From Scatosoma sp045660265 (GTDB taxonomy: Bacteria > Bacillota > Clostridia > Christensenellales > Borkfalkiaceae): a stretch of DNA of 64,000 nucleotides. A program made the position numbers and the translations under genes. The notes beneath the pieces are model-generated. The model was not told where the DNA came from. It did not search any database and was given only the letters and a program-made list of their open reading frames with translations. Positions 19,100 through 28,752 of the stretch are shown here, in pieces. The stretch is taken from assembly GCA_045660265.1 (NCBI GenBank), contig JAZRDM010000005.1, forward strand, positions 16,371 to 80,370, read 5' to 3'. Position 1 is the first letter of the stretch, and each line of letters starts with the position of its first letter.

Positions 19100-19960
19100 T
19101 TATTTTCCTGCTTTTACCGTATATTCCGTAACGCCGACAATCGTTTCCCCGTCAATTTGGCAAGGGGTAGGCTTGTCAAAACGCACGGTAATTTCTTTGC
19201 CTGTAATTATTTGTATCATCTTTGTTTTTTTGACGTGTTCTCCCTTGAAAATAGACGGGAACGCCATTAACGTGCTCAATTTCCCCGAACCGTGCCATAC
19301 GAATAAGGATACCGTGCCATCTTCGTTATTACGGATTTGGTCGGGCGCGGCAATCATACCGCCGCCGTAGCATCTGCCGTGCATCGTCGCTGCAATCCAT
19401 ACCTTTTTAAATACGTATTCTTGTCCATCAACGGTGATTACCGCGTTTCTGGGTTTGAAATGGAACAACAGACCTTTGATGGCGATTGCCGCATAGTTGA
19501 CGGGTTTATCCGATTTTTCGCGTTCCTTATCCCCTTCTTCGCAGCAGTAGCCGTCGATACCGTAGCCAACGCCGTTGATAAACAAGCTTTCCTTGCCGTC
19601 AATGGTAACGGAAGGTAAATTTTTTAAATAGCCGTTTAAAAGCACGGGACCTTGCGCTTTATCCTTGTTGATATCCGTCCAAAAATCGTTGCCCGTACCC
19701 GTGGGGTAATAATAAACGTCGTTTTTGATTTGGATATTTTTGGTTGCGTTTGCAAAGAAATTGATTGTGCCGTCGCCGCCGCAAAGAAGTACTTTATCTT
19801 CTGGCTGTAACGTTTCAAAAAAGCTTTCGTAGCCATCCATTTCAATAACGTCTATGTACGTAAACGTTTCTTCTGTCCAAATTTTTTCTACAGCTTTGCT
19901 TTCTTGCATGGACGAGCCGTTTCCCGAACGTGAGTTATACAATACGTAAGTATTTGCCAT
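19100..19960 (-). CDS. Diacylglycerol/lipid kinase family protein (YegS/DgkB type)
   Basis: This 286-aa cytoplasmic or membrane-associated kinase probably phosphorylates a lipid such as diacylglycerol, recycling it into phospholipid synthesis. It carries the DAGK catalytic signature LLCGGDGTINFFANA, the downstream YYPTGTGNDFW motif and a third glycine-rich patch (FINGVGYGIDG). Length is typical (about 290-300). It has its own promoter 70 bases upstream and a purine-rich ribosome site. Confidence 0.88.
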   Translation of the reverse strand: MANTYVLYNSRSGNGSSMQESKAVEKIWTEETFTYIDVIEMDGYESFFETLQPEDKVLLCGGDGTINFFANATKNIQIKNDVYYYPTGTGNDFWTDINKDKAQGPVLLNGYLKNLPSVTIDGKESLFINGVGYGIDGYCCEEGDKEREKSDKPVNYAAIAIKGLLFHFKPRNAVITVDGQEYVFKKVWIAATMHGRCYGGGMIAAPDQIRNNEDGTVSLFVWHGSGKLSTLMAFPSIFKGEHVKKTKMIQIITGKEITVRFDKPTPCQIDGETIVGVTEYTVKAGK

Positions 19961-20035
19961 TTTTCCTTTCTCCTTTTGCTTTTGTTTTTTCGTTGTTTTG
20001 TTGTTCTTTCTCTTTTCTCTTGTTTCTCTATTGGT

Positions 20036-20064
20036 ATTGTACCAAAAAATATTGCTCTTGGCAA
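20036..20064 (-). promoter_or_regulatory. Promoter of the lipid kinase-pseudouridine synthase operon
   Basis: On the minus strand TTGCCA (20064-20059) and TACAAT (20041-20036) are separated by 17 bases, about 70 bases before the kinase start. Confidence 0.6.
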
Positions 20065-20124
20065 GCGAATTTTACAAATTTCGACAATTTTCATACCTTT
20101 AAACCAAGCGCCATATTCTCTTTC

Positions 20125-20541
20125 TTATAAACTATACCATGCGTATAATGGAATTATACTTAAAAGAATAAACAATATCCCTATCGCAGTAACGGCCTTT
20201 CTAAACCGACCGCTTGGCATCAAGCTTTTTTTGCTTCGGTACTGCGCGTACGTTTCTCCGCTTGCGCGGGAAAACGAAAACAAGGCTTGTTTGACTCGGC
20301 TTAGCAAATAACCAATTCCTAAAAAAGCGCCCTCTTTTGCCATATACAATACACCGCCCCACAATAAACAAAACGCGCCCGTCGCAAATAATGCGTCGTG
20401 CAGCGTTTGTAAAAGCTCTTTTGTTGTTTTGTCCTCTATGCCTTTCAATAGCAAAACAGCGAAAGCACAACTTCCTGCTAAGAAAAAACAGATGAAAAAA
20501 CACAATAATTTTGTTCTTTTTTGCAATTTCATCTCGTACAT
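20125..20541 (-). CDS. Small integral membrane protein, DUF3899-like
   Basis: This 138-aa protein has three hydrophobic segments (about 12-32, 48-72 and 114-135). A conserved-looking loop between the second and third ends YAQYRSKK, the pattern of DUF3899 proteins of unknown function. The start follows GGGGG in place of a ribosome site. An alternative ATG four codons in is possible. It begins 51 bases after the HAD gene stop and may share its transcript. Confidence 0.65.
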   Translation of the reverse strand: MYEMKLQKRTKLLCFFICFFLAGSCAFAVLLLKGIEDKTTKELLQTLHDALFATGAFCLLWGGVLYMAKEGAFLGIGYLLSRVKQALFSFSRASGETYAQYRSKKSLMPSGRFRKAVTAIGILFILLSIIPLYAWYSL

Positions 20542-20592
20542 GCCCCCTTGTCTTACTATTTTTGGTTATTTTTGGGGGAATTATACAAATAA

Positions 20593-21447
20593 TTATTTAG
20601 AAGTATTTTTCGATTCGCGTTGGCGTTGTTGTTTTTGTTTAAGCGATAAGGTATGCGATAATTTCATTTCTTGAATGATACATTTCACTAACGAGTCAAG
20701 ATCGCTCCCTTCTTGATAATCGGCTGGGCTGATATAATTAACGCGGTTATCCAGCAACAAAGAGGTTACCTTGTTCTTTTGTCCTTTTGGATATACGGCA
20801 ATCGATACCCCGCCCTGCTTTTTAATCAACGTCATACAAGGGATATCTGTAATCCCGTCCCCAAAATAAATCATATTTTCGTAGGGGATGATGCGATCGC
20901 TCATTTTATCATTCACTTTTTTATTATCCGTTTCGTCGAAAATACCTTTCGAGATACGGAAAACATACTGCGTTTTTTGCGTATAATTGATGGCTATTTT
21001 CGGCCAAGCTACTTTTCCTGTTTCATCAAAATAATATTGGCAGGCAAAGATTTTTTTAAACTTATCTTTAATAACACTGCCTTCGATAATTTCTTTAATA
21101 CCGCTGGAAATAACGTAGTGCTCAATTTTTACGCCCAACGATTCGCCGTATTGATTGATACGTTCAAACCAATTTAATACGCCTTTATAAAAACGAATAT
21201 CTTTGCCCGTCGACTGCAAATATTCGTTGGTAAACGGAACACCTTTCTCTTGGCATTTCAGCATAGAATAATACAAATACCCTAAAATGCCTTCCATATA
21301 GTTTTTTCTGCGAAAAACTTCTACTTCGCCCCAAAATTCTTCTGGAGTCATATCTAAATTAGGAATAAAAGCGTAGTTTTGCATATCTTGATCGCATAAC
21401 GTTTTATCAAAATCGTACATTAAAGCAATAACGGGTTTTTTACGCAT
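20593..21447 (-). CDS. HAD-superfamily phosphatase
   Basis: This 284-aa cytoplasmic hydrolase has motif I MYDFDKTLCDQD with the nucleophile Asp, motif II in HYVISSGIKEII and motif IV YFGDGITDIPCM, as in phosphoserine-phosphatase-like HAD proteins. The substrate is unknown. I start it at the ATG at 21447 rather than at 21519, because GGAG lies 8 bases upstream and the longer start would fall beyond the promoter. The C-terminus is basic and Gln/Lys/Arg-rich. Confidence 0.85.
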   Translation of the reverse strand: MRKKPVIALMYDFDKTLCDQDMQNYAFIPNLDMTPEEFWGEVEVFRRKNYMEGILGYLYYSMLKCQEKGVPFTNEYLQSTGKDIRFYKGVLNWFERINQYGESLGVKIEHYVISSGIKEIIEGSVIKDKFKKIFACQYYFDETGKVAWPKIAINYTQKTQYVFRISKGIFDETDNKKVNDKMSDRIIPYENMIYFGDGITDIPCMTLIKKQGGVSIAVYPKGQKNKVTSLLLDNRVNYISPADYQEGSDLDSLVKCIIQEMKLSHTLSLKQKQQRQRESKNTSK

Positions 21448-21478
21448 AAAATTTCTCCATTTTCTTTTTATCAACCGT

Positions 21479-21507
21479 ATTATAACACGTTTTTTATCAA
21501 ATGTCAA
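21479..21507 (-). promoter_or_regulatory. Consensus promoter of the HAD phosphatase gene
   Basis: On the minus strand TTGACA (21507-21502), a 17-base spacer and TATAAT (21484-21479) match the consensus fully, about 30 bases before the start at 21447. Confidence 0.85.
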
Positions 21508-21581
21508 TATCTCGTCCATAATTATAAAACAGTGATTTTATATACAAATCAGCACTTTTTATCCCTAGTTTTTTCAAATCA

Positions 21582-21610
21582 TTGACAACACAAAGAAAAA
21601 AAGTTATAAT
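21582..21610 (+). promoter_or_regulatory. Consensus promoter of the Cys/His-rich lipoprotein gene
   Basis: TTGACA (21582-21587), 17-base spacer and TATAAT (21605-21610), diverging from the HAD promoter 75 bases away. The gene starts at 21670. Confidence 0.85.
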
Positions 21611-21669
21611 ATTGATATACCGCAAATGGTAACAAGTCTTTTTGCACAAAAGGGGTATAGGAGAAAATT

Positions 21670-22098
21670 ATGAAAAAGCTTATCACTCGGTTTATATTAT
21701 ACAGCGCGGCCTGTTCCGCAGCACTTGCGCTTACTGCTTGCACCCCCTCACCTTGCGCACACGTTTATGATAATGCTTGCGACGCTATTTGCAATCACTG
21801 TGAAGAAGAAAGACTCGTCGACGCACATCATTATACCGACGCTGACTGCAACGCGCCTAAAACCTGCTCTGTTTGCGGAGCAACGGACGGCAGTGCCAAC
21901 GGGCATATCCCTAACACAGACGACAACGATTGCACCACACCTATTCAATGCGTAAGTTGCCACGAAATTATCACCCCCGCCATGTCGGAACATATCGACA
22001 ACGACCACAACTACGTTTGCGATAACGAAGGTTGTCAAGTTAAAGTAGGCAATGAACCTGACGGAGAAGGCGTGCGTTTACCGATTGATAAATCGTAA
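21670..22098 (+). CDS. Small Cys/His-rich lipoprotein
   Basis: This 142-aa product has a signal peptide with lipobox ALTAC. The mature part holds short repeats of the type HVYDNACDAICNHC, HHYTDADCNAPKTCSVCG and HNYVCDNEGC, with about 15 Cys and several His. Such modules recur in surface proteins of gut Clostridia and look able to bind metal or form disulfides, but no function is established. It has its own consensus promoter, a GGAG ribosome site and a terminator, so it is a stand-alone gene. Confidence 0.75.
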   Translation: MKKLITRFILYSAACSAALALTACTPSPCAHVYDNACDAICNHCEEERLVDAHHYTDADCNAPKTCSVCGATDGSANGHIPNTDDNDCTTPIQCVSCHEIITPAMSEHIDNDHNYVCDNEGCQVKVGNEPDGEGVRLPIDKS

Positions 22099-22119
22099 AA
22101 ATATACCGTTTGTATATAA

Positions 22120-22156
22120 AAAACCCAAAAACGAAACTTTCGTTTTTGGGTTTTAT
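22120..22156. terminator. Bidirectional terminator
   Basis: A 14-bp stem (arms AACCCAAAAACGAAA and its complement) is followed by TTTTATTATTT on the + strand. It separates the convergent genes ending at 22098 (+) and 22188 (-). Confidence 0.85.
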
Positions 22157-22187
22157 TATTTGTGTTATACTCGTTTTACAAACCGCG

Positions 22188-22805
22188 TTATGCTTTTTGT
22201 ACAACTTCTACCGTTATAATTAAGGTAGCGGTTTTATCCCCGTATACAGCCTTAATTTGTACCGTCGTGTTTCCGACAGCACCTGCCGTCAACACACCAT
22301 TTTCCACGCTTGCAATTTGCGCCTTTGCAGGAACAAACGAAAGCTGTGCGTCGTTACAAACTTCATTTCCCAACTTGACGCCCACCATCAAATCCAACGA
22401 ATCGCCCGCATACAACACCACTTTGTTTTCCGCGTAAGGCACGGAAATAGAAAGCATAGGCTGAGCCGTTTTCGGAAGAATTTTTACAAGACACATTGCC
22501 GTTGCGCCGTCAAAGTTTGCATAGCACATTGTTTGGCCTTCAGCAAGCGCTGTAATGACGCCGTCGTCAGAAATGGTTGCTAAGCTTTTATCGGAAATAC
22601 TCCAAAAGATAAATACGTTGCTTTCAGAGGTTACAACTTCCGCTTGCACTTGCTCGCCTACTTGTAAAACAATTTCGTTTTTCACAAACTCGATGGAAGT
22701 TGCTTGTTGTTGAGACGAACTTTCCGTTCCGTTATTGTCATCACATGCGGAGAAGCCAAAAATGCACATCAATATTGCAATTAAACAATAGATTATTCTT
22801 TTCAT
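22188..22805 (-). CDS. Lipoprotein with bacterial Ig-like (Big_2-type) domains
   Basis: This 205-aa product has a signal peptide and lipobox FSAC, a Ser/Gln linker and two Ig-like units (about 40-110 and 115-205). The pattern VLQVGEQVQAEVVTS ... ATISDDGVITALAEGQTMC is typical of Big_2 domains. It is the last gene of the glycan operon, 12 bases after the DUF4838 gene. It may be a surface carbohydrate- or partner-binding protein. Confidence 0.75.
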   Translation of the reverse strand: MKRIIYCLIAILMCIFGFSACDDNNGTESSSQQQATSIEFVKNEIVLQVGEQVQAEVVTSESNVFIFWSISDKSLATISDDGVITALAEGQTMCYANFDGATAMCLVKILPKTAQPMLSISVPYAENKVVLYAGDSLDLMVGVKLGNEVCNDAQLSFVPAKAQIASVENGVLTAGAVGNTTVQIKAVYGDKTATLIITVEVVQKA

Positions 22806-22816
22806 TTTCCCCTCCC

Positions 22817-24727
22817 TTAATTAAGCAAGTTACCGAAGTCTCCGCCTTCTAAAGGTTCTGACAACTTAAACATATTTGCATAATATTTAAAGTCAGCCTT
22901 GAATTGCGCCATTTCTTCGTTGGTATAGAAAGTCGATAACATTGTTATCTTCATATAAATGGGCGATAAGCATTCCTTCATAATACGGTTGTACAATTTC
23001 GTGTAAAGTTCAGGATTGCTCGTTTTATACTTTTCGATGCTTGCAAATGCTTTGTCGAATTCTTGATCGATTTTTGCCATAACCGGCTGCGTCCACAACT
23101 TCGTGCTGTTAATGTCGCCGTAAATACCGCCCGATTCAGGCGCTACCATATTTTGATAATACGCATATCTATCTCTCATGATTTGATAATAGCTATACAT
23201 AAAATCTGCCGCATCCTTGAAATATGCCGCCATAAACTTACGAACTAAATCGTCGTAAGATTGATCTACGTTCCACATCAACGAGGATTCAACGTACGAA
23301 CGCATTTCTTGGAAACAGATGGTATACGAGTCTGCGCCTTGCGACGTGATACAGTTTACACCTAAATCGCGACACGTTTCGTACATGCCTTGCACCGTAC
23401 CGAAATTGTTGAAGTTGATAAGATAGTTACGGAAGTTGATGTCATAGAGATACAAAATCAACTGACCGTCCGCAATCGCGCTCCATTCTTTCAAGTTGTT
23501 GTACACGTCTATATTCGTCGGGCTGTTGATTTGGAATGCAAAGTTTGCGCCGATAGGCGTATAGTAAATATACAAATCGTCTACAGGATCAACCTTATCG
23601 CTGTAAGGAACAATTTTACCGTTTTCCGTTTTAACAGGCGCTTTTTCCGTTGCATAGTAAGCATAAATAATGTATTTTACACTTCTATTCGGTTCTTTTG
23701 CCTTGATGCGCGCGATAACGTTGTTCATAAACGCAATTTGTAAACCTGCAGAGTTTCCAGCGTAATTTTTTATCGCTTCTAAACATCTATCGCATTGACA
23801 TTTATTTAAGTTATCTTCCAAACCGAACATAAAGTATTCGGCGTCGGGGTATTGATTAAAGAATTCGATAAAACGGTTTGCCGTTGCTTCTTCTAACAAT
23901 TCGCCGCCCGTCCAGCAAAGCTGCCAGTTATGTCTATCTCCTGGATTGATGAACCAGTCTGGATGATGTTCTGCGTAAGTACCTTCGCAGTCTTCAGTGC
24001 CGCAGGTACACTTTGCGTTCGGCAAAATATATTGCGAAACTTGACCGTGGCCCCAAGCAACCAAACCAAACGAGTTGCTGGGCGACATCATTCGATACCG
24101 CATAACCGTCGTGCTTTCGTCGCGAAGCTCGGCTTTGGGAATCATACGCATTTCAAACGTAGGATTTACTGCCTTACCCTTATAATTATACAAGGGAATT
24201 TCTTGCGTCTTTTCTACGTAAATTTCGTCTGCCGTATAGAATTCGTAATCGATTGCGTCTTTTAAGAAGTCGTATGCGCCATAAAGGATACCACTGCTGC
24301 TGTTTTCGTCAGGGCAAGAAATATAAACGTTGTTTTCCACCGTCTTGATATAGTATCCCGAATCGATAATATCCTTTTCAGAAAGCGTTATCCCGACCTT
24401 TTCATCCCATAAGGACGTGTGTCCTAACGAGATGATACGGTCTTTGCTTGTCAATTGACTTTCTGTAATAACGGGAATGCTATTTCCCGTTGCTTCTTGT
24501 AAATTCATTACCAGCTCGCTTGCGGCAAAGCTTTCGTAATAGCTTGCGTCATCACGGATTAAAATGCTGTATTCGCTAATACCGTTTTGATACAAATATT
24601 CGCCTTCTACCGCAGTAAGCGTTTCTTGTACGGTGTCTTCAATTTGTTCGTCTTCGCAAGCCGTACCTGCTAATAAAAAGGTAAGACTCAACGCCGAAGC
24701 AATAATTTGAAATATTCTTTTCTTCAT
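22817..24727 (-). CDS. DUF4838 lipoprotein, glycosidase-like
   Basis: This 636-aa surface lipoprotein has a lipobox LAGTAC. Residues about 45-190 resemble the N-terminal domain of alpha-glucuronidase-like enzymes (YIKTVENNVYISCPDEN, GILYGAYDFLKD). DUF4838 follows, with HPDWFINPGDRHNWQLCW and the paired Cys motif NKCQCDRC. DUF4838 proteins are usually found in polysaccharide-use loci and are thought to be TIM-barrel glycoside hydrolases, but the activity is not proven. Its neighbours here are a sugar importer and a GH38 mannosidase, which fits glycan cleavage at the surface. Confidence 0.82.
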   Translation of the reverse strand: MKKRIFQIIASALSLTFLLAGTACEDEQIEDTVQETLTAVEGEYLYQNGISEYSILIRDDASYYESFAASELVMNLQEATGNSIPVITESQLTSKDRIISLGHTSLWDEKVGITLSEKDIIDSGYYIKTVENNVYISCPDENSSSGILYGAYDFLKDAIDYEFYTADEIYVEKTQEIPLYNYKGKAVNPTFEMRMIPKAELRDESTTVMRYRMMSPSNSFGLVAWGHGQVSQYILPNAKCTCGTEDCEGTYAEHHPDWFINPGDRHNWQLCWTGGELLEEATANRFIEFFNQYPDAEYFMFGLEDNLNKCQCDRCLEAIKNYAGNSAGLQIAFMNNVIARIKAKEPNRSVKYIIYAYYATEKAPVKTENGKIVPYSDKVDPVDDLYIYYTPIGANFAFQINSPTNIDVYNNLKEWSAIADGQLILYLYDINFRNYLINFNNFGTVQGMYETCRDLGVNCITSQGADSYTICFQEMRSYVESSLMWNVDQSYDDLVRKFMAAYFKDAADFMYSYYQIMRDRYAYYQNMVAPESGGIYGDINSTKLWTQPVMAKIDQEFDKAFASIEKYKTSNPELYTKLYNRIMKECLSPIYMKITMLSTFYTNEEMAQFKADFKYYANMFKLSEPLEGGDFGNLLN

Positions 24728-24739
24728 GTCTGTCCTCCC

Positions 24740-27700
24740 TTATTTTACCATAAACTCAATTTCTACAACGGTATAATTATAATACTCGTCGTGTGCTACA
24801 ACTCTTAATACGTACTTGCCTTTCGCTTGAGCTACGAAGGTATCCGCGCTTGCTTTAAAGCTCGATTCATACAAATCGTTTTCTTTATCCAACAAGGACG
24901 TAATTTCTCCGTTTTCGTTGTACTGCAACAAACGCATTTCATTATTTGGAAGAATCAACGTTACTTGTACATTGCAATTTCCGTTGTTATCCGACGCCGA
25001 ATAGGTAGGAATGGTGATCTTGTCGCCAACCTTATATTCACTCTTCAAGTTGTTATCCACCGTCAAAGTAGGCGCGGTTTCGTCTTTTACATAAATAGCG
25101 AACGTCTTTTTTTCAAAGTTTCCGTTGCTGTCCTTTGCGTAATAGAAACCATTGTAATAGCCTGCTTTATCTAACACAAAGTCTAACGGCTTCGTCGCGT
25201 CGCCACTTGCAATCGTTTTGCCTTCAAATTCGACTGTTACGGTAAATTGCGTGATTTGCCCAAGCACGTCAAACGCTTTTGCTAAGGGCACTTTCGCCTT
25301 ATCGCCTAATTTTTGGCAAAGCTGAACGTCTTCATGGAGGATAATCGGTTTAACTGCGTCCTCCCCTTTCTCTGCCGAACTCTTTACGTAACCCATCGTT
25401 TGATTGCCAATTTTGTTTATTCGTATCATAGAATCGCTTTCTACGCCGGCAAATTCAATGTTAAGATACAACGTATCGGAGAAGCCTTCAAACGCCTCGC
25501 CGTTGTCATAGTAAGCAATCGTTGCCATACCGACACCGCTTGCGTCGATAATCTTATCGCCGCTTTCCGTAAGCGAACATACCCAAAGGTTTCCGCTGAC
25601 TGCGAAAGCAATTCGGTTATCGTTGCCTTTTAATTGTACAAACCACTTATTTGTTGCCGCTTCATACGAGAAATGAAGAGTTACTTGTTTATCACGGTTT
25701 TCTGCGTCCGTAAGCTTTACAAGAATGGTCGTGAAGCCCATCTTTTCTTCTTCATAAGACATCGAAAGCGAGAAGCCGTTTGAATACAAGGGATTGATAA
25801 AGCCAGCCGAGCTGTTTTGAGCAAAACCGAGCTCTAAATAGTTTTGGCAAGGCGTAATCGTGTCAATATTATCAAAGTAGAAATAGTTTTCCTTGATTTT
25901 CCCTTTTTCAGGGTTAGAAACGGTAACGGGAACTTCATAAACCGCAGGCGCGCCAACCGAGCCTTGCGCTTCGTAACGAATGGTCATCTCCGTACCCTCT
26001 GCCTTAAACGAACCGTTTATTTCCTTGCCGTTTACCAACGTTTTATACTTTAACGGTACTACCTTTCCGTCTACCGTTTCAACCACAAGCGCGTCAGGAA
26101 AATCGTAAGTAAAACCAGAAATTAAATACTTGTCGATAACAGGTTGTTGAACAAACGTAGGTCCGTCTAATTCTAACGACTTAACCGTAATAATTTTGTG
26201 CGCTACGTTACCTAAATAGTCGGTTACCGTATAAACGATTTTATAATCGCCAAGCAACGTAAATTGTAATTTATCCTTTACGTTTAATAATTGATTATCC
26301 GGCGAGTATACCGCGCGTTCTACCGACAAATAGCCACTGCCACCAAAGACTTTCGCTTGCTCTGCCGTTGGAATGGTAATCGTTTGATATACTTGTTTAT
26401 CTTCTATTTCGTCAATGGAAATAAAGATGGTAGGATCTTTTTCCACAGCGGAAATTGTTACCAGCTCTTCCGCATAATTCCCCGTAGCGTCTTGCGCGTA
26501 GTAAATAATTTCGTACTCGCCCGCATATTTAGGGGTAAAGGCTTTGCCGTCGTTTGCTACGGTGATTTTATTACCTTGCGCGTCCTTATAGTACACCCAA
26601 ATACCGTTAACTACGTCTTTATCCAACGCATCTCTTACGATATAAGGGAACATGGGAAATTCTTCGCCGACAATTGCCACGGGCATTTTTTGCGTGTTAT
26701 CGCATTCTACTAAAATTTCCGGAGCAACGGTATCTTCAATCCCTGCGGACAAATCGAAATCGCCAAACGTCTTTAACAATACGTCGCCTTGCATCTTCAC
26801 GAAAGAGCCTGCAGTAATCGTAACGGTGATTTCATCAGACGTAAACCCGCCCCAAGGATTGCCTTTATAATGCGTTGGATCGTCTAAATCGTTTACGAAA
26901 ATTTTATCGGTAGAGCCCGTTGCAGGACCGCAATAAACCTTTTTGCTTTCATGGTCGATTGCTACCGTAAGCGAATTTTCGGAAATCGTATGATTTTCCG
27001 GTAAAAGACGGGGATCTTCCCCTTCAATATACACTTTGTCTTGATAACCAAACGCACGGAAACTATGTTCTACTTGCGCGCCGTAAATGTCGTCTGCATG
27101 GAATGTTGAACCTTCGTAACCGCCCAACTTTTGACCGTTTGCACCCGCTTTAACGTAGGATACCTGACCTGCACCGTCCGTCATGTTGGACGAAAGAACA
27201 ACAACTTCTACGTAGTTAGTTGTGTCTTTTGCGTCCGTAATGCGAATGGTTAAACGTTCAAAATCCGTTTCCTTAAATACGCTGGGCATAACGATTAAGT
27301 CGACAATGTTATAATCTTCCGTAAGTTTTGCCGTTTTGATATTCGTGCTGAAAGCGATCGACTGACCAGATTTAAAGGTAACAAGCGTACCGCGCGTATC
27401 TTTTTTCATTTTATACGGGCTTTCCACTTTATACGAACCTAAACGAATATCCATACCTGCTTCCGCAACAATAATATCTTTCGATTGACGGATTGCAACT
27501 ATTTCTTGCGTTTCTTCTATACGCGAGCCGTTAAAATCAGCATAATAGGTAATTTGATACTTACCCGCTTGTTCTATCGTAAAATCTTCGCCGCCGTATA
27601 CGCTGCCGTCAGGATATACTGCTACCAACTCTTGTGCTTTTACTCCGCTTTGCGAAGAGAATTCATATTCCGACGCTTCTATCACGTCGCCAATATAAAT

Positions 27701-27838
27701 ATTGTTGTCAACAACTGCTTCTTTTGCGTATACAGCGTTGCTCGTTAAAGAAAATAATGCCGAGAACACGCAAAGGAAACACGTCGCTAACGCCATGAGA
27801 GCGTAACGAAGATATTTTGTTTTCCATTTCGTCTTCAT
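24740..27838 (-). CDS. Large secreted Ig-like surface protein
   Basis: This 1032-aa product has a long signal peptide ending near VYA. Repeated Ig-like or cadherin-like beta domains follow (KYQITYYADFNGSRIEE, KYAGEYEIIYYAQDATGNY, LGDYKIVYTVTDYLGN, KYVLRVVAHDEYYNYTVVEI). Two lectin-like stretches (about 130-360 and 640-820) may bind carbohydrate. No catalytic motif, LPXTG motif or C-terminal membrane anchor is visible. The start codon shares one base with the stop of the preceding permease gene (TAATG), so translation is coupled. It is probably a surface glycan-binding partner of the transporter. Confidence 0.75.
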   Translation of the reverse strand: MKTKWKTKYLRYALMALATCFLCVFSALFSLTSNAVYAKEAVVDNNIYIGDVIEASEYEFSSQSGVKAQELVAVYPDGSVYGGEDFTIEQAGKYQITYYADFNGSRIEETQEIVAIRQSKDIIVAEAGMDIRLGSYKVESPYKMKKDTRGTLVTFKSGQSIAFSTNIKTAKLTEDYNIVDLIVMPSVFKETDFERLTIRITDAKDTTNYVEVVVLSSNMTDGAGQVSYVKAGANGQKLGGYEGSTFHADDIYGAQVEHSFRAFGYQDKVYIEGEDPRLLPENHTISENSLTVAIDHESKKVYCGPATGSTDKIFVNDLDDPTHYKGNPWGGFTSDEITVTITAGSFVKMQGDVLLKTFGDFDLSAGIEDTVAPEILVECDNTQKMPVAIVGEEFPMFPYIVRDALDKDVVNGIWVYYKDAQGNKITVANDGKAFTPKYAGEYEIIYYAQDATGNYAEELVTISAVEKDPTIFISIDEIEDKQVYQTITIPTAEQAKVFGGSGYLSVERAVYSPDNQLLNVKDKLQFTLLGDYKIVYTVTDYLGNVAHKIITVKSLELDGPTFVQQPVIDKYLISGFTYDFPDALVVETVDGKVVPLKYKTLVNGKEINGSFKAEGTEMTIRYEAQGSVGAPAVYEVPVTVSNPEKGKIKENYFYFDNIDTITPCQNYLELGFAQNSSAGFINPLYSNGFSLSMSYEEEKMGFTTILVKLTDAENRDKQVTLHFSYEAATNKWFVQLKGNDNRIAFAVSGNLWVCSLTESGDKIIDASGVGMATIAYYDNGEAFEGFSDTLYLNIEFAGVESDSMIRINKIGNQTMGYVKSSAEKGEDAVKPIILHEDVQLCQKLGDKAKVPLAKAFDVLGQITQFTVTVEFEGKTIASGDATKPLDFVLDKAGYYNGFYYAKDSNGNFEKKTFAIYVKDETAPTLTVDNNLKSEYKVGDKITIPTYSASDNNGNCNVQVTLILPNNEMRLLQYNENGEITSLLDKENDLYESSFKASADTFVAQAKGKYVLRVVAHDEYYNYTVVEIEFMVK

Positions 27839-28752
27839 TATCCTTTTATACCTCCCACAGATAAATTAACGTTGAGTTTTTTATTAAATACTGCATAGAA
27901 AATTATAATAGGCAATGCCATCATTAAGATACCAGCCAAACGAGCAGGCGTATACGAAATATCTTTAATCTTTGCGTTTTGGAATTCGTACATACCGTAC
28001 GCTGCTACGGGATGGGTAGGCAAGTAAACCATAGGGATTTGGAAATCGTTCCAATAACCGATAAACGCCAACACAAATACCGTAGAGATCGTACCCGTTG
28101 CTAAAGGCACAATGATTTGCGTCATAATCGTAAACGGATTTGCGCCGTGAATTTTTGCCGCTTCGGTATAATCCTTCGGAATCATCTTAAATTGCGCGTA
28201 GAAAATTAAGAAATAAGTATTTAAGAAGCTTGCGCGCAAAATCCAGATACCGTGGAAGGTATCAAATATATCTAAACTTTGCGAAACGGCAATTTCACTG
28301 GGCAAAGAGCCGACGATAGGTAACGCCATCGTAATCAATACGAATGCGTAAATAATTTCCGAGAATTTATATTTGAAACGCGCCGTTGCATACCCCATAA
28401 TAAGCGAAGACAGAGTAACCGTCGTCGCGCAACCTAAGGAGTATAATAACGAGTTACCAAACTGCTCGAGAATTTTAACCTTATCGTATCCGCCGGAAGC
28501 CGTTTCTACTTCTACATAGAAGTATTTATATGCATTCGAGAAGTTGTCAAACGCCAATCCCATTTTGGGAAGCCAAAGCATATTCCCCAAACGGTCGCCC
28601 ATAGGATACATTTCGTATTCTATACGCGATTTAACCGTGGTGATCAACGTCCAGCCAAGCAACGATACCATCGTCAGCGTGTAAAGGATTAAAAGGACAA
28701 CAATAATAATTGCAAGCGGGTTTACCGCTATTTTTTTAGCTTTCGTTTGCAT
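27838..28752 (-). CDS. Carbohydrate ABC transporter permease (MalG/UgpE type)
   Basis: This 304-aa inner-membrane protein has six membrane helices and the conserved docking loop (PKDYTEAAKIHGANPFTIMTQ). One half of a sugar channel. It overlaps the previous permease gene as TAATG. Confidence 0.9.
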   Translation of the reverse strand: MQTKAKKIAVNPLAIIIVVLLILYTLTMVSLLGWTLITTVKSRIEYEMYPMGDRLGNMLWLPKMGLAFDNFSNAYKYFYVEVETASGGYDKVKILEQFGNSLLYSLGCATTVTLSSLIMGYATARFKYKFSEIIYAFVLITMALPIVGSLPSEIAVSQSLDIFDTFHGIWILRASFLNTYFLIFYAQFKMIPKDYTEAAKIHGANPFTIMTQIIVPLATGTISTVFVLAFIGYWNDFQIPMVYLPTHPVAAYGMYEFQNAKIKDISYTPARLAGILMMALPIIIFYAVFNKKLNVNLSVGGIKG